A stretch of 48,771 nt of DNA. Origin: Methylovulum sp. GTDB taxonomy: Bacteria; Pseudomonadota; Gammaproteobacteria; Methylococcales; Methylomonadaceae. Shown here in pieces: positions 28,981 to 39,078 of the stretch. The position numbers and the translations under genes were made by a program. The notes below the pieces were generated by a model. The model saw only the letters and a program-made list of their open reading frames with translations. It was not told the origin of the DNA and did not search any database. The stretch spans positions 1 to 48,771 of the forward strand of contig JAQTQZ010000024.1 in assembly GCA_028712695.1 (NCBI GenBank), given 5' to 3'. Every line of letters starts with the position of its first letter. The first letter of the stretch is position 1.

Positions 28981-30258
28981 ATGCGATTGTCTTTAAATAT
29001 ACAAATTTTTCTCGGCGTAGCGGCAGGTTTATTGCTTGGTGCGGTGTTCGTGGCATTAGGCGCAGATGCCACGGCAACCAAGCAAGGGCTTTATCTAAGC
29101 AATCTAGTCGGCAACCTCTTTATCGATTTGCTCAAAATGATATTGGTGCCCTTAGTATTTACCTCCATTGCGGTAGGTGTCGCCAACTTACGTGTGCACC
29201 AGCAAATGCACCGTGTCTGGATTTCAACACTGGCATTCTTTGTGCTTTCAATGGCGATGGCAATACTGTTAGGGCTAGCTACGACCAACCTGTTTGAACC
29301 TGGAAAAGGCTTAAGCCTGGATTTATTCCACGATGCCATGCGCAATTTTTCAGCCAAGCAAATGGGTTTTTCCGAATTCACCATCAACTTCTTTCATGGT
29401 TTATTTGTAAATCCATTTGCCGCACTCGCGCAAGGCAACGTACTGGCCATCGTAATTTTTGCGCTGTTTTTGGGGATTGCGCTCGTTATCGGCGGCGAGC
29501 GTTATCGGAATATCTTGGTCTTGTTGCAAGAAGGGCTTGAAATCACACTACGCATGGTCGGCTGGATTATGCACCTTGCGCCATTAGGGATTATGGCCTT
29601 GCTTGCCCAGTTAGTGGCAACACAGGATACGGCATTATTAACCAGCCTTGCTAAATTTGTCGCGGTAGTGCTGGGCAGCACGTTAGTGCATGGGCTTATT
29701 GTGCTTCCGCTAATTTTGTTTATCATTGCCCGTGTTTCACCCCTGCGTTTTTTCAAGGGCGCACGCGAAGCGCTGATTACGGCTTTTGCAACCAGTTCCA
29801 GCTCCGCAACTTTACCGGTTACCTTGCGTTGCGTAGAGCAACATTTGCACGTCAAACCCGATATTGCCGGTTTTGTAATCCCCTTAGGCGCAACCATGAA
29901 TATGGATGGCACGGCGCTGTACGAGGCGTCCGCCGCGTTGTTTATTGCCAACTTAGTGGGCGTGGAACTTGACATCGGCCAGCAACTGATTGTTTTTTTC
30001 ACCGCAATGCTGGCTGCTGTCGGCGCACCGGGAATCCCCAATGCGGGCATGGTGACAATGGTTATGGTATTGCAATCGGTAGGCCTTCCGGCCGAAGCAA
30101 TCGCCATCCTATTGCCAATAGACCGGCTTTTGGATGCGTTCCGTACGATGGTGAATGTTGAGGGAGATATGATTGGAAGTTTGGTGGTACAGAAACTGGC
30201 AATATTAGGAAAGCCCAACCATCCGGAACATAAAATTATTTGTGGGAAACCCAGTTAG
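28981..30258 (+). CDS. Dicarboxylate/amino acid:cation symporter (DAACS family)
   Basis: A 425-residue inner-membrane transporter of the GltP/DctA family, importing C4-dicarboxylates or acidic amino acids with protons or sodium. The family core is clear: the serine-rich re-entrant loop FATSSSSATLPVTLRC, then VIPLGATMNMDGTALYEASAALFIA with the NMDGT ion and substrate site, and PGIPNAGMVTMVMVL followed by PIDRLLDAFRTMVNVEGD. The length is typical. A short gap of 217 bases follows the TM2 gene. Which substrate is carried cannot be read from these motifs. Confidence 0.92.
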   Translation: MRLSLNIQIFLGVAAGLLLGAVFVALGADATATKQGLYLSNLVGNLFIDLLKMILVPLVFTSIAVGVANLRVHQQMHRVWISTLAFFVLSMAMAILLGLATTNLFEPGKGLSLDLFHDAMRNFSAKQMGFSEFTINFFHGLFVNPFAALAQGNVLAIVIFALFLGIALVIGGERYRNILVLLQEGLEITLRMVGWIMHLAPLGIMALLAQLVATQDTALLTSLAKFVAVVLGSTLVHGLIVLPLILFIIARVSPLRFFKGAREALITAFATSSSSATLPVTLRCVEQHLHVKPDIAGFVIPLGATMNMDGTALYEASAALFIANLVGVELDIGQQLIVFFTAMLAAVGAPGIPNAGMVTMVMVLQSVGLPAEAIAILLPIDRLLDAFRTMVNVEGDMIGSLVVQKLAILGKPNHPEHKIICGKPS

Positions 30259-30385
30259 CAAGGACTTAAATAGCGTACGACGAAATAACGGACATCCTTT
30301 TTCTACTTGGGAATGGATCATCGGAATCCTTGTATCGCTGCTAATGGCAATGCTTTTATTCGCCTTCAAAAATTGGCATTATTAA
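30242..30385 (+). CDS. Possible 47-residue membrane microprotein
   Basis: A short frame starting at a GTG that overlaps the symporter stop by 17 bases. Its C-terminal half reads TWEWIIGILVSLLMAMLLF then AFKNWHY, a plausible single transmembrane helix with aromatic ends. No good ribosome site is visible, and translational coupling to the symporter would be needed. I do not recognise a family, so it may be chance. Confidence 0.3.
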   Translation: MGNPVSKDLNSVRRNNGHPFSTWEWIIGILVSLLMAMLLFAFKNWHY

Positions 30386-30421
30386 CTTTGGCAGTTGGCT
30401 TCGCGCTGAACTATATCGGGC

Positions 30422-32620
30422 TCATTTCACATAAAAAGGGACAACGTCGGTAGCAAGCGGCTTTTCTTTATCCCCCTTTTCTTTGGCCTGAAGGGAATAG
30501 TGCCCTGGTTTGATAGGCCATAAGAAATGCCCTGTTTGTGTTGTGGCGATGACTTTGCCATTGAGTAGCCATTCAATTTTATGGTCAGCGGCCATACCTT
30601 CAACAACAAATTCAAATGCTTGTACAGAGGCAGGAATCCGTGGGTCATAGGCAATTTGCAAGCCTTTGGTGGGCCGGCGTAATTCAAGTTGGCTTGGGGG
30701 ATGCGGCTGTTGTGTAAGGTTCGGCTCACTGCCGCTGATGAAATATTCCGTGCGTGGAAAACAGTTAGTTCTTCCCGCCGATTGATCATGCCCGGTGCAA
30801 ATTTCCTGCTGGGTCAATTTCGGGCTTAAATAGAGCGGCATCGGTTTCTCGTGACCCGCAAGCGCGGCAAATAGGCTGTGCAACACTAACGCAGGGCCGG
30901 TTGATCCGGTAATCCCGTCCATTGGGGTTTGATCTAAATTGCCTAGCCACACCCCTACCGTGTAGCGTGAATCAAACCCTAGCACCCAAGCATCGTGATA
31001 ATCGGTTGATGTCCCTGTTTTTACGGCAGTTTGTATGGGAAGGTTAAGCACGCTTCCCGCGCCGAACTCACGTCTTCTGGCAAAGGGGTCAGAGAGGATG
31101 TTGGCAATTAGCGAGGCGGCTTCTGCTGAATAGACGCGGCGGTTTTTGCGCATGACGGGGGACTGTGGCAATGGCGTGAGGGGGCGGAATATGCCGCGAT
31201 TTGCCAAAGTGCTGTAGGCTTGCACCATTTCGAATAACGTCACTTCACCATTGCCCAGCGCCAGGCCTTCCTTATAAAACTCAACAGGTTGCCTTAAACT
31301 GGCAAAACCAAGTGCATGAAGTGTCTCCAAATATCGCGCAGGGGTGACAAAAGCAATCGTTTGTAAGGCCGGAATATTGAGCGAGTTGCCGAGCGCTTCC
31401 CGCAAGGAAATTTGGCCGTAAAACAGATGGCTGTAGTTGTGGAAATCATGCAGGCCTGAACCGATGGCTTCGGCCATGGGCGAGTCATCCAACAGGGTTG
31501 CGGGTGACCAACCCGCATCAAGCGCCAGTGCGTATAAGAACGGTTTCAGTGACGAACCCGGTTGGCGCGGGGTACGCACGGCATCAATAGCACCACCTGG
31601 GGTTGCCTTATTAAGTTGATCATTACCCGCCCCGCCGACCGCCCAAACCAAAATTTCACCTGTGCGATGATCCACGACCATGGCTGCGCCATTACGCACT
31701 TGCTTACGTTTTAATGCCTTGATGCGCTCATCCAGAAAAGCTTGCGCTTTATGCTGCAAACCGCCATCCAAAGTGGTCAGCAGCACACCGTTGTCACTTA
31801 AATGATAAGGGATGGTTTCGCGGATGTAGTTGATAAAATGGCTGGCGTTTAACGGCAGTTGCGGCGGTTCAAGAGCCATTTTTTGCTCCGCCAGTTGTTG
31901 CCGTTCCTGCGCAGACAATTCTCCGCGATCTGTCATAGCCTGCGCCAATCTAGCCATAGCGGGTTCAATGGCATCAGGGTTTTTATAAAGGTCGAACGCG
32001 GATGGCGCGCGGGGTAACACCGCCAACGCCAGCATCTCTTTATGGGTTAACGTACCCAGATCACGGTTGAAATAATAACGGGCGGCTTGTGCGACCCCTC
32101 GGCGATTAGCGGCATAAGGCACTTGATTGAGGTAGAACTCAAGCAGTTCGCCTTTGCTGGCATGTTTCTCCAATAAGGCCGCTTCGAAACCTTCAAGCCA
32201 GCGTGACCACAGCGTCCGTGGGCGCGGATGGATAATGCGGACGACTTGTTCGGTAATCGTGCTGCCCCCCCGCACGGCTTTACCGGCGCGGAGGTTTTGC
32301 CATAGGGCGTTCGCCCGTGCAGTCCAGCTTACGCCGTGATGTCCAAAAAAATGCCTGTCTTCGGAGGTGACAAACGCCTGTCTTAGCCATTCGGGTATGG
32401 CGTGCAAGGGTACGATAGCCATGGTGTTGAAACGGTTTTGGTAAGAAATGCCCAGCGGTTTTCCCTGGCGATCCAGCACTTGAAAGCGTTGCGTGCCGGA
32501 ATTGGGGGTATGCAAGGATAGGCTGGGCGTTTCAATATCCCACGCTGTTTTCAGCGCGACTAGCACAAGCAGCACTAAGGCTGTGCGGAGTGCCATTTGG
32601 CCATAGCGTCTAGTTGCCAT
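30422..32620 (-). CDS. pbpC: Penicillin-binding protein 1C
   Basis: A bifunctional peptidoglycan synthase of 732 residues. A membrane anchor near residues 8-25 is followed by the GT51 transglycosylase domain (TSEDRHFFGHHGVSW with the catalytic Glu, GGSTITEQVVR). The transpeptidase domain has the active-site SSLKPF (PGSSLKPFLYALA), GNSLNIPA and KTGTST. The C-terminal 90 residues match the BiPBP_C domain (KGLQIAYDPRIPASVQ, then GHFLWPIKPGHYSLQA). The start at 32620 lies 10 bases after the alpha-2-macroglobulin stop, so the two are one operon. The family is thought to patch the wall when envelope breach activates its partner. Confidence 0.95.
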   Translation of the reverse strand: MATRRYGQMALRTALVLLVLVALKTAWDIETPSLSLHTPNSGTQRFQVLDRQGKPLGISYQNRFNTMAIVPLHAIPEWLRQAFVTSEDRHFFGHHGVSWTARANALWQNLRAGKAVRGGSTITEQVVRIIHPRPRTLWSRWLEGFEAALLEKHASKGELLEFYLNQVPYAANRRGVAQAARYYFNRDLGTLTHKEMLALAVLPRAPSAFDLYKNPDAIEPAMARLAQAMTDRGELSAQERQQLAEQKMALEPPQLPLNASHFINYIRETIPYHLSDNGVLLTTLDGGLQHKAQAFLDERIKALKRKQVRNGAAMVVDHRTGEILVWAVGGAGNDQLNKATPGGAIDAVRTPRQPGSSLKPFLYALALDAGWSPATLLDDSPMAEAIGSGLHDFHNYSHLFYGQISLREALGNSLNIPALQTIAFVTPARYLETLHALGFASLRQPVEFYKEGLALGNGEVTLFEMVQAYSTLANRGIFRPLTPLPQSPVMRKNRRVYSAEAASLIANILSDPFARRREFGAGSVLNLPIQTAVKTGTSTDYHDAWVLGFDSRYTVGVWLGNLDQTPMDGITGSTGPALVLHSLFAALAGHEKPMPLYLSPKLTQQEICTGHDQSAGRTNCFPRTEYFISGSEPNLTQQPHPPSQLELRRPTKGLQIAYDPRIPASVQAFEFVVEGMAADHKIEWLLNGKVIATTQTGHFLWPIKPGHYSLQAKEKGDKEKPLATDVVPFYVK

Positions 32621-32630
32621 CACAGGCTTC

Positions 32631-35600
32631 TCAGGGTGTGGCGGCTTGTTCACCAACCTGAAAGTCCACCGCTTCTGTCTTCCCATAAACATCAGGGTCG
32701 TACATTTCCTGTGCCATCGTCGGTAAGGCGCTGAATGTACCCGTCGCAATCGCTTGTGCCGTATAGGACAGATGATAATTGCCAGCGGGCAGGTAATCGG
32801 AATAAAAGCGTACGGAGTCATTGCGTATTTCTTGATGGTAGAAATTCCAGAAGCTGGTGCCGAAATCTATCCAGTCGGAATACTTAAACCAAAAAGCCCC
32901 GCCTGCCGCAGTAAAATCGCCTTTTTTGGCATCGACTTCGGAGGTTGTTGCAAGGTCGCGGTTCACTGGCTCCAAGCCGCCCGGTACCGCATCGTCCACC
33001 ACGACAAAATTACGCGCCGCCGGGGCGGAAACATAAAGATCGACGCGGATTAACTCGCCACGTTTAATCTGTAGCGGAGATTTCAGTAACTCCCATTTTC
33101 CCGCCCGCTCAACGCTGTATTCACGGTGCACTTCAATGCCGGCATTGGCGGCGTTGTCCAGCGCTGTTGGTAGGGCGTAGGCCAGGCGTGTCGCATAGTA
33201 AAGCCGTCCCTGACCTATGCGCTGGATTTGCACGGAAGTTTTACGCCCCGCATCCCCGGCTTTGATAGGCCGCTCCAATTGTGCCGCCGGGTCGCGGACA
33301 TCCTTGAAAACCGCTTTGCCAAAGGTGGCACCGTCCATAGCGGCTATCACCGTCATATCCGGTTTATCTTTTTCATAAACACGGGCGAAATCAATTAGCG
33401 CATTCATGCAGAACATGTTTTCTTGGGTGTTTTCCCAATGGTCACGGTTTTGGCGGCTTTGGGTAATGGCGCGTACCAATTTAAACGGCACATCGCCAAC
33501 TAGATTTTTACCGCTTTCACGTTCGCCATAGGCCGTGAAAGCATCCAATACAGCACAGTTTTCGCGCAGTGGCGAGGCCAAGATGCGGGTATAGCTGTCA
33601 TCCCAGGTTTCGCTGAACACAAACTTGCCGCCTGTTTGATTAGATGTGGCGAGGATCATTTTTGCCACTTCGGGGGCATATTTTTCGCCGCCTTTAACCG
33701 CCAATGCCGCCTGTAAGAAGTGACTCTTGCCGAATAAAGACATTTTCTGCACATGCGGTTGGTAGCGTTCCAGATCTGATAGGCTGGCGTTTCCGCGTTC
33801 TGCCAATGCCGCCAAAGCCACGGCGCGTACGGTGGAGGTCATGCCTTCAGAATAGAAATCAGGCACGGCGTCGTTCTTAAGCAAATTACCCAAATAGGTG
33901 TGCAGCTTGTTTTCCACCTGTTCAGGAATCGTGTAGCCACTTTTACGCAGCCAATTGAAGGCAATCGCCGTATAAGCGCTTAGGTAAGGGTCTACATAGC
34001 GGTCTTGGGCGACGAAATACGTCATGCCCCCGTTTGCCGCTTGGAAACTGGCCGCTTGTTCCAGCGTAGTTTGTGGCAGGGACTCGCCGCCCTCCCAAAG
34101 CAACGAATCGGGCAAGTAAGCTTTTAGATTTTTATAATGTGCCGCCATGACCCCTTTGCTGAGCTTTTGCTCCCAGCACAGATACGGATAATCGCGCATG
34201 TACTTAAAGGCACCGGAGACATTGCCAATAACGGTCGGCGAGGCAATCACACTGACACTGCCCGTATCCGGCAGTATGTCTTTGGGGAACTGGATAGTCT
34301 CGTCAATCTTATCCTGGGTGGTGGTGCCATAATTCGCGGCGACATTAAGGCTGCGGCGTTTATTGACCGGCAGGCTATGGACTAGGCCATCGCTGTCCAG
34401 CATATCCCCTGCCGTGACCGTAAAGCGTAAGCTGCCTGCTTGGGTATCGCGCGTTTGCGCCACTGCCGTGGTTTGGATCGGCATTGACACCGTGATGCGC
34501 TTGTAAGGCTCAACGGTAATGGTCTTGGTCAGGTCGGCAGGCGTCTTAGCGGCATCAAGCTGGCCTTCGGCGTGGATGCTCACCTCCAAGGTGCGCGGTT
34601 TATCCGTACGGTTCATGACGCTGAATCCGGCATCAAAGCGATCACCCTCCATCACTTGGTTGGGCATCAAAGGGCGCACTTCGGTCGGACGGTTGACTTT
34701 AAAGTTGGCATCACCCAAACCGAAACGGTCGGTCGGCGTTGTCGCGATGGCCAGAATACGCCAGCCCGTCAGATTATCCGGTGCATCGAAGCTGATCGTC
34801 GCATCGCCTTTATTATCGGTTTTCAGTTCGGCGTTCCAATAACTGATGAATTTGAACAACGAACGCATACTTAAATTGGCACCGCCATCGCCCCCCGGAT
34901 TCGCGCCTTTTTTCTCAAACCGTTGCCGCCCCACTAGCCGTGTCAGCAAGCTGTAATTGCTCAAGTCAAGGCTGTCCAAGGTGTAAAAGCCTTGGTAGGG
35001 ATCGTAATAGCTTTTACCGCCCGTGATAAGGTCAAACACCGATTCATCAAGCACGGCAATCGCCAACTCGATAGGCTCATTTTTATCTTTCATGCGGGGT
35101 TCGGCATGAAGCTTGACGGCCACTTTGTCGCGGGGTTTGTAAATCTCCCGGTCTGTTTTGGCACTAATCAGCATTTCTTTATACGGGTCTTTTACCGGCA
35201 CCGTCACATAACCCATACGATAAGTCGGTTTGCCGAGGTCAACCTGGCCCAGATCCAAGGGTTTGTCCACGCGCGGCGACACAATGACAACGGAAAGATA
35301 GAATCCTGGCAAGTAGTCCGGTTTGATTTTGAATTCGACCACGGGCGTGGAGCTGGTGAACGTTTGCACAAAATGGTCGATGACTCCGTAACGCTCGATG
35401 GTGATCAGCGCCTTCGCGTTCGGATAAGGGTTTTTCACCAGATAACGCGCGGTATCGCCAACTTTATAGGTCGTGCTTTCAGGGACAATCGTCAGGCCGC
35501 TATCGTTTTGATTATTCCATACCACAAAATCATCACCGACAGCATAGGTGCTAAGTGTCGTGGAGTGGGCCTTGCCCTTGGTATCCTTAATTGTTGCGAT

Positions 35601-38600
35601 AGCCCGATAAACCCCCGCTTTATTAGGCGTAAAGCTGCAATTAAGCGGCGCCTCTTCCGATAGCCCTTGACAATGCCCTGCCGCTTCCCATTCGTTATGA
35701 TATTCGGTTAGATAGGCATTGCCCGCGCCCTTAACCCGCGCCGCTTTGGTGGTCTGATGCTCTAGCGCAATTTCCACCACCGTGCCTTTGGCGGGGTTGC
35801 CCCGCCCGTCAACGACGATATATTGCAGGTTGCCTGTTTTGCCAACTTGGTATAGCCATTCGCTGCTATAAAGGCCAACCAAACGGTCCACTCCCAGATA
35901 ATCGGCACGGGTTTGGCTGCTGATGTATTTGCCCCGGTCATCGGCAACCGCACTTTCCACTAACAGCTTGCCGTAGACCACTTGAGGTGTTCCGGTGGAA
36001 AAATGAAGGGTGTTTTCTCCCTTGTCATTTACCTTATCGAGTTTCTGAAAAATTTGCTGGGAAGGCGTTTCATTTTGGTAGCTATCGAATTGGAAGTTTT
36101 TAGCTAACGGATGTTTCGCGCTAAATGGCGCACTTTCCAACAGTGCGGTGACCCGCGTAGCGGCATCGGTGTAAGCGCCACCCGAATGCAATTCGGCATG
36201 GGTCGCCACATTCACTGATTCATCGGCATGAAACAGATCACCATTCAGCTGGTTGCTGACCCGGAAAGGGGATGGCGTAAAGTCGCTGACCAGGACGCGC
36301 ATGGGCAGCCAAGTTTTTTTGTCGGCACTGTCACTGTCGGTCTCAGTATCAGGCTGCTTTGGAATAGTTTCTTGGGTATTTTCAGATTTTTTGGCAAAGT
36401 CACCGATAAGTTTGAATTGATACCAGCCGACCGCACCTGCTTTGGGTACGGTAAATTCCCCACTGGCCCCGCCAAACACCGATAAGCGAATATCCTTGCG
36501 GTCATGCACTTCTTTACCCATAGGGTCGATGATTTTCAGCCGATAACTGCCAGCGGGCGGCGGTATGAAACCATTGTTGTCTTGATCACGGACATAGATT
36601 TTGTATTGGATGGTGTCACCCGCACGGTAAATGCCTTGGGCGGTCGTCCCCCAAGCCCGCGTGTGGCCATAGCGCATTTGCTTGTAGGGATACACTGCTT
36701 CACTACCTGAAGCGCGGTAAGTGTCAATAGTGAATGATTGCGCTATGGGCAGCAGCGCCATGTCATCGTCTTTTTCCACGCGCAAGAAATAGCGGTTATC
36801 TTCATCGCGGTAACGTGTCGTGATAGAAAGATCGGGGTCTAGCGCATCCGTTCCGGGCAATAACGCCAATCCTGAGGCATCAGTGGTCGCCTTCGCGCTA
36901 AGGTCAGCCACGGTATGCAAGGTGGTGAAGGCATCTTGGTATAAGCTGACCTTGGCGTCCGCCACAGGTTGGCCAGTCGCCATGTCCGTGACCCAAACCA
37001 GGCTATTGAAATGGCCTAGTTTGAAATGGACTTGATAAGGCGTCACTTGCGCAAATAGGTTGGGAGAATAGGTTTTGACACGCGGATCGGTTTGCAAAGC
37101 GCCAAACACCGCGCCGGTATTGCCATCGAGCATCTCGCGCACACCGAAGGGAACGGCGAATTGCACATCTTGTACGCGGGGAATGGCTTTACGGAAAGTC
37201 TGTTGTTTGTCGCTACCTTTGGCTGTGATGCCACGGTAGTTGAAGCTGTAATTATTCAAGTTATTGACGAAAAAGGGTATCTCGCTTTCCACGCCCTTTT
37301 CCAGCACGGCATCGGTGTAATCTAGGACAAAATTGGGATTCCGATGTGCGGTCATAAAGCTCGCTGAAATAGGCTGGCGCAGCTTACGGCCAAAGATGTC
37401 CTGCACTTCATCAACAACAGGGGCGACGGGCTTGAACCAAGATTGTAGCCAATACCATAGCCGTTCAAAAAAAGTCATTGCCGCCTGTGAATGTACGGTA
37501 TAGCGTTGAGCGACCTTCAGGCCACCTGGAAGCCATACGTCATAAATGGCCCCCTTGCTATGCGGTTGGCTAAATTGATAACCGACTTCAGCATTGTCTC
37601 CGCTCTCGTCCGGCTCTTGAGTTGTCGATTCTTCATCGTCTGAAACTTTCTTCCAACCACCCACAGGCGGATTAAATATCACCCTGTCGCCTAAGGTGCC
37701 GCGCTCCACCGGCGTATTGAAAGAAATATCCACGGGTCGCATGGGATCACATTTTCCACTAGGTTGTTGGCCCGCCGGTATCCATAACTCTTCACCGCTG
37801 TTAGTTGTGCATTTAATGCCAAGAAACGTAAATTCGGGGTAAGTGTCGAGCTCCGCCACCGGATTGGAACTCACGCCGGGCTCAGGGCCAAGTGCAGACA
37901 TTAGCCCTGGCTCGGTTTTAAGGACAATATGGGTATCTAACGGCAGTTCTTCTACAGGTTCAACCAGCCAAATCCTACGCGCTTCCTTTCCTGACCCTTT
38001 ATGAAGGTCATCATCGCTTTTTTGTAGGGGCTGTTTGTTAAAAAATAGTAGGGCATTTTCTCCCGGAATGGGCATCCATTTAGGTAGTTCACGATCTGCC
38101 GAGTCGGCGCTAACTTGCACGGCAACCCGCTCGGCCTTGTCGCCGACGCTCCAAAAGACATGCTGTGCGACCGATTCCTTATCCACCGCCTGATTGAATA
38201 CCAGCCGTATCACGGGGTGTCCTGGTGATTTCCACTCCCGGAATTCATGGTAGCTCACATCAGGGCGTTGGGTGATAAAGCCATGTTGGAAGCGGTCAGG
38301 AATCGTCGCGCCATCTTCCGCCTTAATTCCAGGAGCGATGTCCAGCGTATAACGCGTTGCCTCTTTGAGCGCCGCCTTATCGGCTAGATTGCAGGCCAGT
38401 GCCGAGGTGTTGATCCAACGCCATTCGCAGGCAAGGGCAGGGATGATGGTGACCGGAATTTCGGAAGACGGACGCTCCATCTTCCCGATAGGGACGATGG
38501 GACGGTTAAATTGAATGACTATTTGTTTACCCGCAGGGACATCCTCGCCGTCCGGCGTAATCCTGATGACCTGAAGTCCTTTGAATTCAGGGATAGCCGC

Positions 38601-38687
38601 TGAATCGTATGCGGCCTGGGTATCGACGGCTAGCCAAAATATCGATAGGGCTACAACAAATGTAAATATTTGGCGATTAACGTTCAT
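32631..38687 (-). CDS. Bacterial alpha-2-macroglobulin (YfhM-like)
   Basis: A 2018-residue exported protein, larger than E. coli YfhM (1653). Signal peptide MNVNRQIFTFVVALSIFWLA, cleavage near TQA. Repeated macroglobulin beta domains fill the first 1400 residues, including the MG-type segment GVYRAGDTIQYKIYVRDQDNNG at the centre. The thioester motif reads CWEQ at residues 1504-1507, within DYPYLCWEQKLSKG. CLEQ is usual, but Cys and Gln, the bond-forming residues, are kept. The preceding DAPDNLTGWRILAIATTPTD and the helical thioester domain fit the family. It traps proteases in the periplasm, and pbpC follows by 10 bases. No lipobox is seen, unlike YfhM. Confidence 0.92.
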   Translation of the reverse strand: MNVNRQIFTFVVALSIFWLAVDTQAAYDSAAIPEFKGLQVIRITPDGEDVPAGKQIVIQFNRPIVPIGKMERPSSEIPVTIIPALACEWRWINTSALACNLADKAALKEATRYTLDIAPGIKAEDGATIPDRFQHGFITQRPDVSYHEFREWKSPGHPVIRLVFNQAVDKESVAQHVFWSVGDKAERVAVQVSADSADRELPKWMPIPGENALLFFNKQPLQKSDDDLHKGSGKEARRIWLVEPVEELPLDTHIVLKTEPGLMSALGPEPGVSSNPVAELDTYPEFTFLGIKCTTNSGEELWIPAGQQPSGKCDPMRPVDISFNTPVERGTLGDRVIFNPPVGGWKKVSDDEESTTQEPDESGDNAEVGYQFSQPHSKGAIYDVWLPGGLKVAQRYTVHSQAAMTFFERLWYWLQSWFKPVAPVVDEVQDIFGRKLRQPISASFMTAHRNPNFVLDYTDAVLEKGVESEIPFFVNNLNNYSFNYRGITAKGSDKQQTFRKAIPRVQDVQFAVPFGVREMLDGNTGAVFGALQTDPRVKTYSPNLFAQVTPYQVHFKLGHFNSLVWVTDMATGQPVADAKVSLYQDAFTTLHTVADLSAKATTDASGLALLPGTDALDPDLSITTRYRDEDNRYFLRVEKDDDMALLPIAQSFTIDTYRASGSEAVYPYKQMRYGHTRAWGTTAQGIYRAGDTIQYKIYVRDQDNNGFIPPPAGSYRLKIIDPMGKEVHDRKDIRLSVFGGASGEFTVPKAGAVGWYQFKLIGDFAKKSENTQETIPKQPDTETDSDSADKKTWLPMRVLVSDFTPSPFRVSNQLNGDLFHADESVNVATHAELHSGGAYTDAATRVTALLESAPFSAKHPLAKNFQFDSYQNETPSQQIFQKLDKVNDKGENTLHFSTGTPQVVYGKLLVESAVADDRGKYISSQTRADYLGVDRLVGLYSSEWLYQVGKTGNLQYIVVDGRGNPAKGTVVEIALEHQTTKAARVKGAGNAYLTEYHNEWEAAGHCQGLSEEAPLNCSFTPNKAGVYRAIATIKDTKGKAHSTTLSTYAVGDDFVVWNNQNDSGLTIVPESTTYKVGDTARYLVKNPYPNAKALITIERYGVIDHFVQTFTSSTPVVEFKIKPDYLPGFYLSVVIVSPRVDKPLDLGQVDLGKPTYRMGYVTVPVKDPYKEMLISAKTDREIYKPRDKVAVKLHAEPRMKDKNEPIELAIAVLDESVFDLITGGKSYYDPYQGFYTLDSLDLSNYSLLTRLVGRQRFEKKGANPGGDGGANLSMRSLFKFISYWNAELKTDNKGDATISFDAPDNLTGWRILAIATTPTDRFGLGDANFKVNRPTEVRPLMPNQVMEGDRFDAGFSVMNRTDKPRTLEVSIHAEGQLDAAKTPADLTKTITVEPYKRITVSMPIQTTAVAQTRDTQAGSLRFTVTAGDMLDSDGLVHSLPVNKRRSLNVAANYGTTTQDKIDETIQFPKDILPDTGSVSVIASPTVIGNVSGAFKYMRDYPYLCWEQKLSKGVMAAHYKNLKAYLPDSLLWEGGESLPQTTLEQAASFQAANGGMTYFVAQDRYVDPYLSAYTAIAFNWLRKSGYTIPEQVENKLHTYLGNLLKNDAVPDFYSEGMTSTVRAVALAALAERGNASLSDLERYQPHVQKMSLFGKSHFLQAALAVKGGEKYAPEVAKMILATSNQTGGKFVFSETWDDSYTRILASPLRENCAVLDAFTAYGERESGKNLVGDVPFKLVRAITQSRQNRDHWENTQENMFCMNALIDFARVYEKDKPDMTVIAAMDGATFGKAVFKDVRDPAAQLERPIKAGDAGRKTSVQIQRIGQGRLYYATRLAYALPTALDNAANAGIEVHREYSVERAGKWELLKSPLQIKRGELIRVDLYVSAPAARNFVVVDDAVPGGLEPVNRDLATTSEVDAKKGDFTAAGGAFWFKYSDWIDFGTSFWNFYHQEIRNDSVRFYSDYLPAGNYHLSYTAQAIATGTFSALPTMAQEMYDPDVYGKTEAVDFQVGEQAATP

Positions 38688-39078
38688 AAACACCACCGCT
38701 AGGCTGCAACACTGCTTGGAAATAGGAAATAACCCGAAATCCTTCGCCAAGTGCCAAGGATGATTCTTATAACCAAGTATAGCTAAACACAGAAAAAAGC
38801 TCACTATGGATCATAGTGGGAAGATGTCTTGTGGGTTATTTATGAGAATCCATGTGGATAGTATCCAATACAGCTACCTAAAAATAGTTATTAAATAACA
38901 TAAAGATAGCCACATAAATGCAGATTAAGCCCTCTCTGAATGACAGCTTTCAACTGGCTAACAGTCGAACAGACCAATGACTCTACTTGGTCGAAATAAG
39001 GCGATCATCTTTGTACATGACAAAAAAGAAGCTTGTTGAAAATGTGGCAAAATAGTGACAATTGCGAAATAGGACAAG
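38688..39078. other. 391-base region upstream of the alpha-2-macroglobulin gene
   Basis: AT-rich. It contains the palindrome CACTATG-GAT-CATAGTG at 38802-38818, about 115 bases before the alpha-2-macroglobulin start on the minus strand, a possible operator. No coding sequence was recognised up to the transposase relic at 39079. Confidence 0.5.

Noticed and set aside
32630-32821. Longer start for pbpC extending into the macroglobulin gene
   Set aside because: The extension overlaps the upstream coding region by nearly 200 bases and lacks family likeness; the ATG at 32620 gives the normal membrane-anchor start.
34992-35663. 223-codon plus-strand frame inside the macroglobulin gene
   Set aside because: Shadow frame of a much larger supported gene; composition rich in His, Arg and Phe without domain features.
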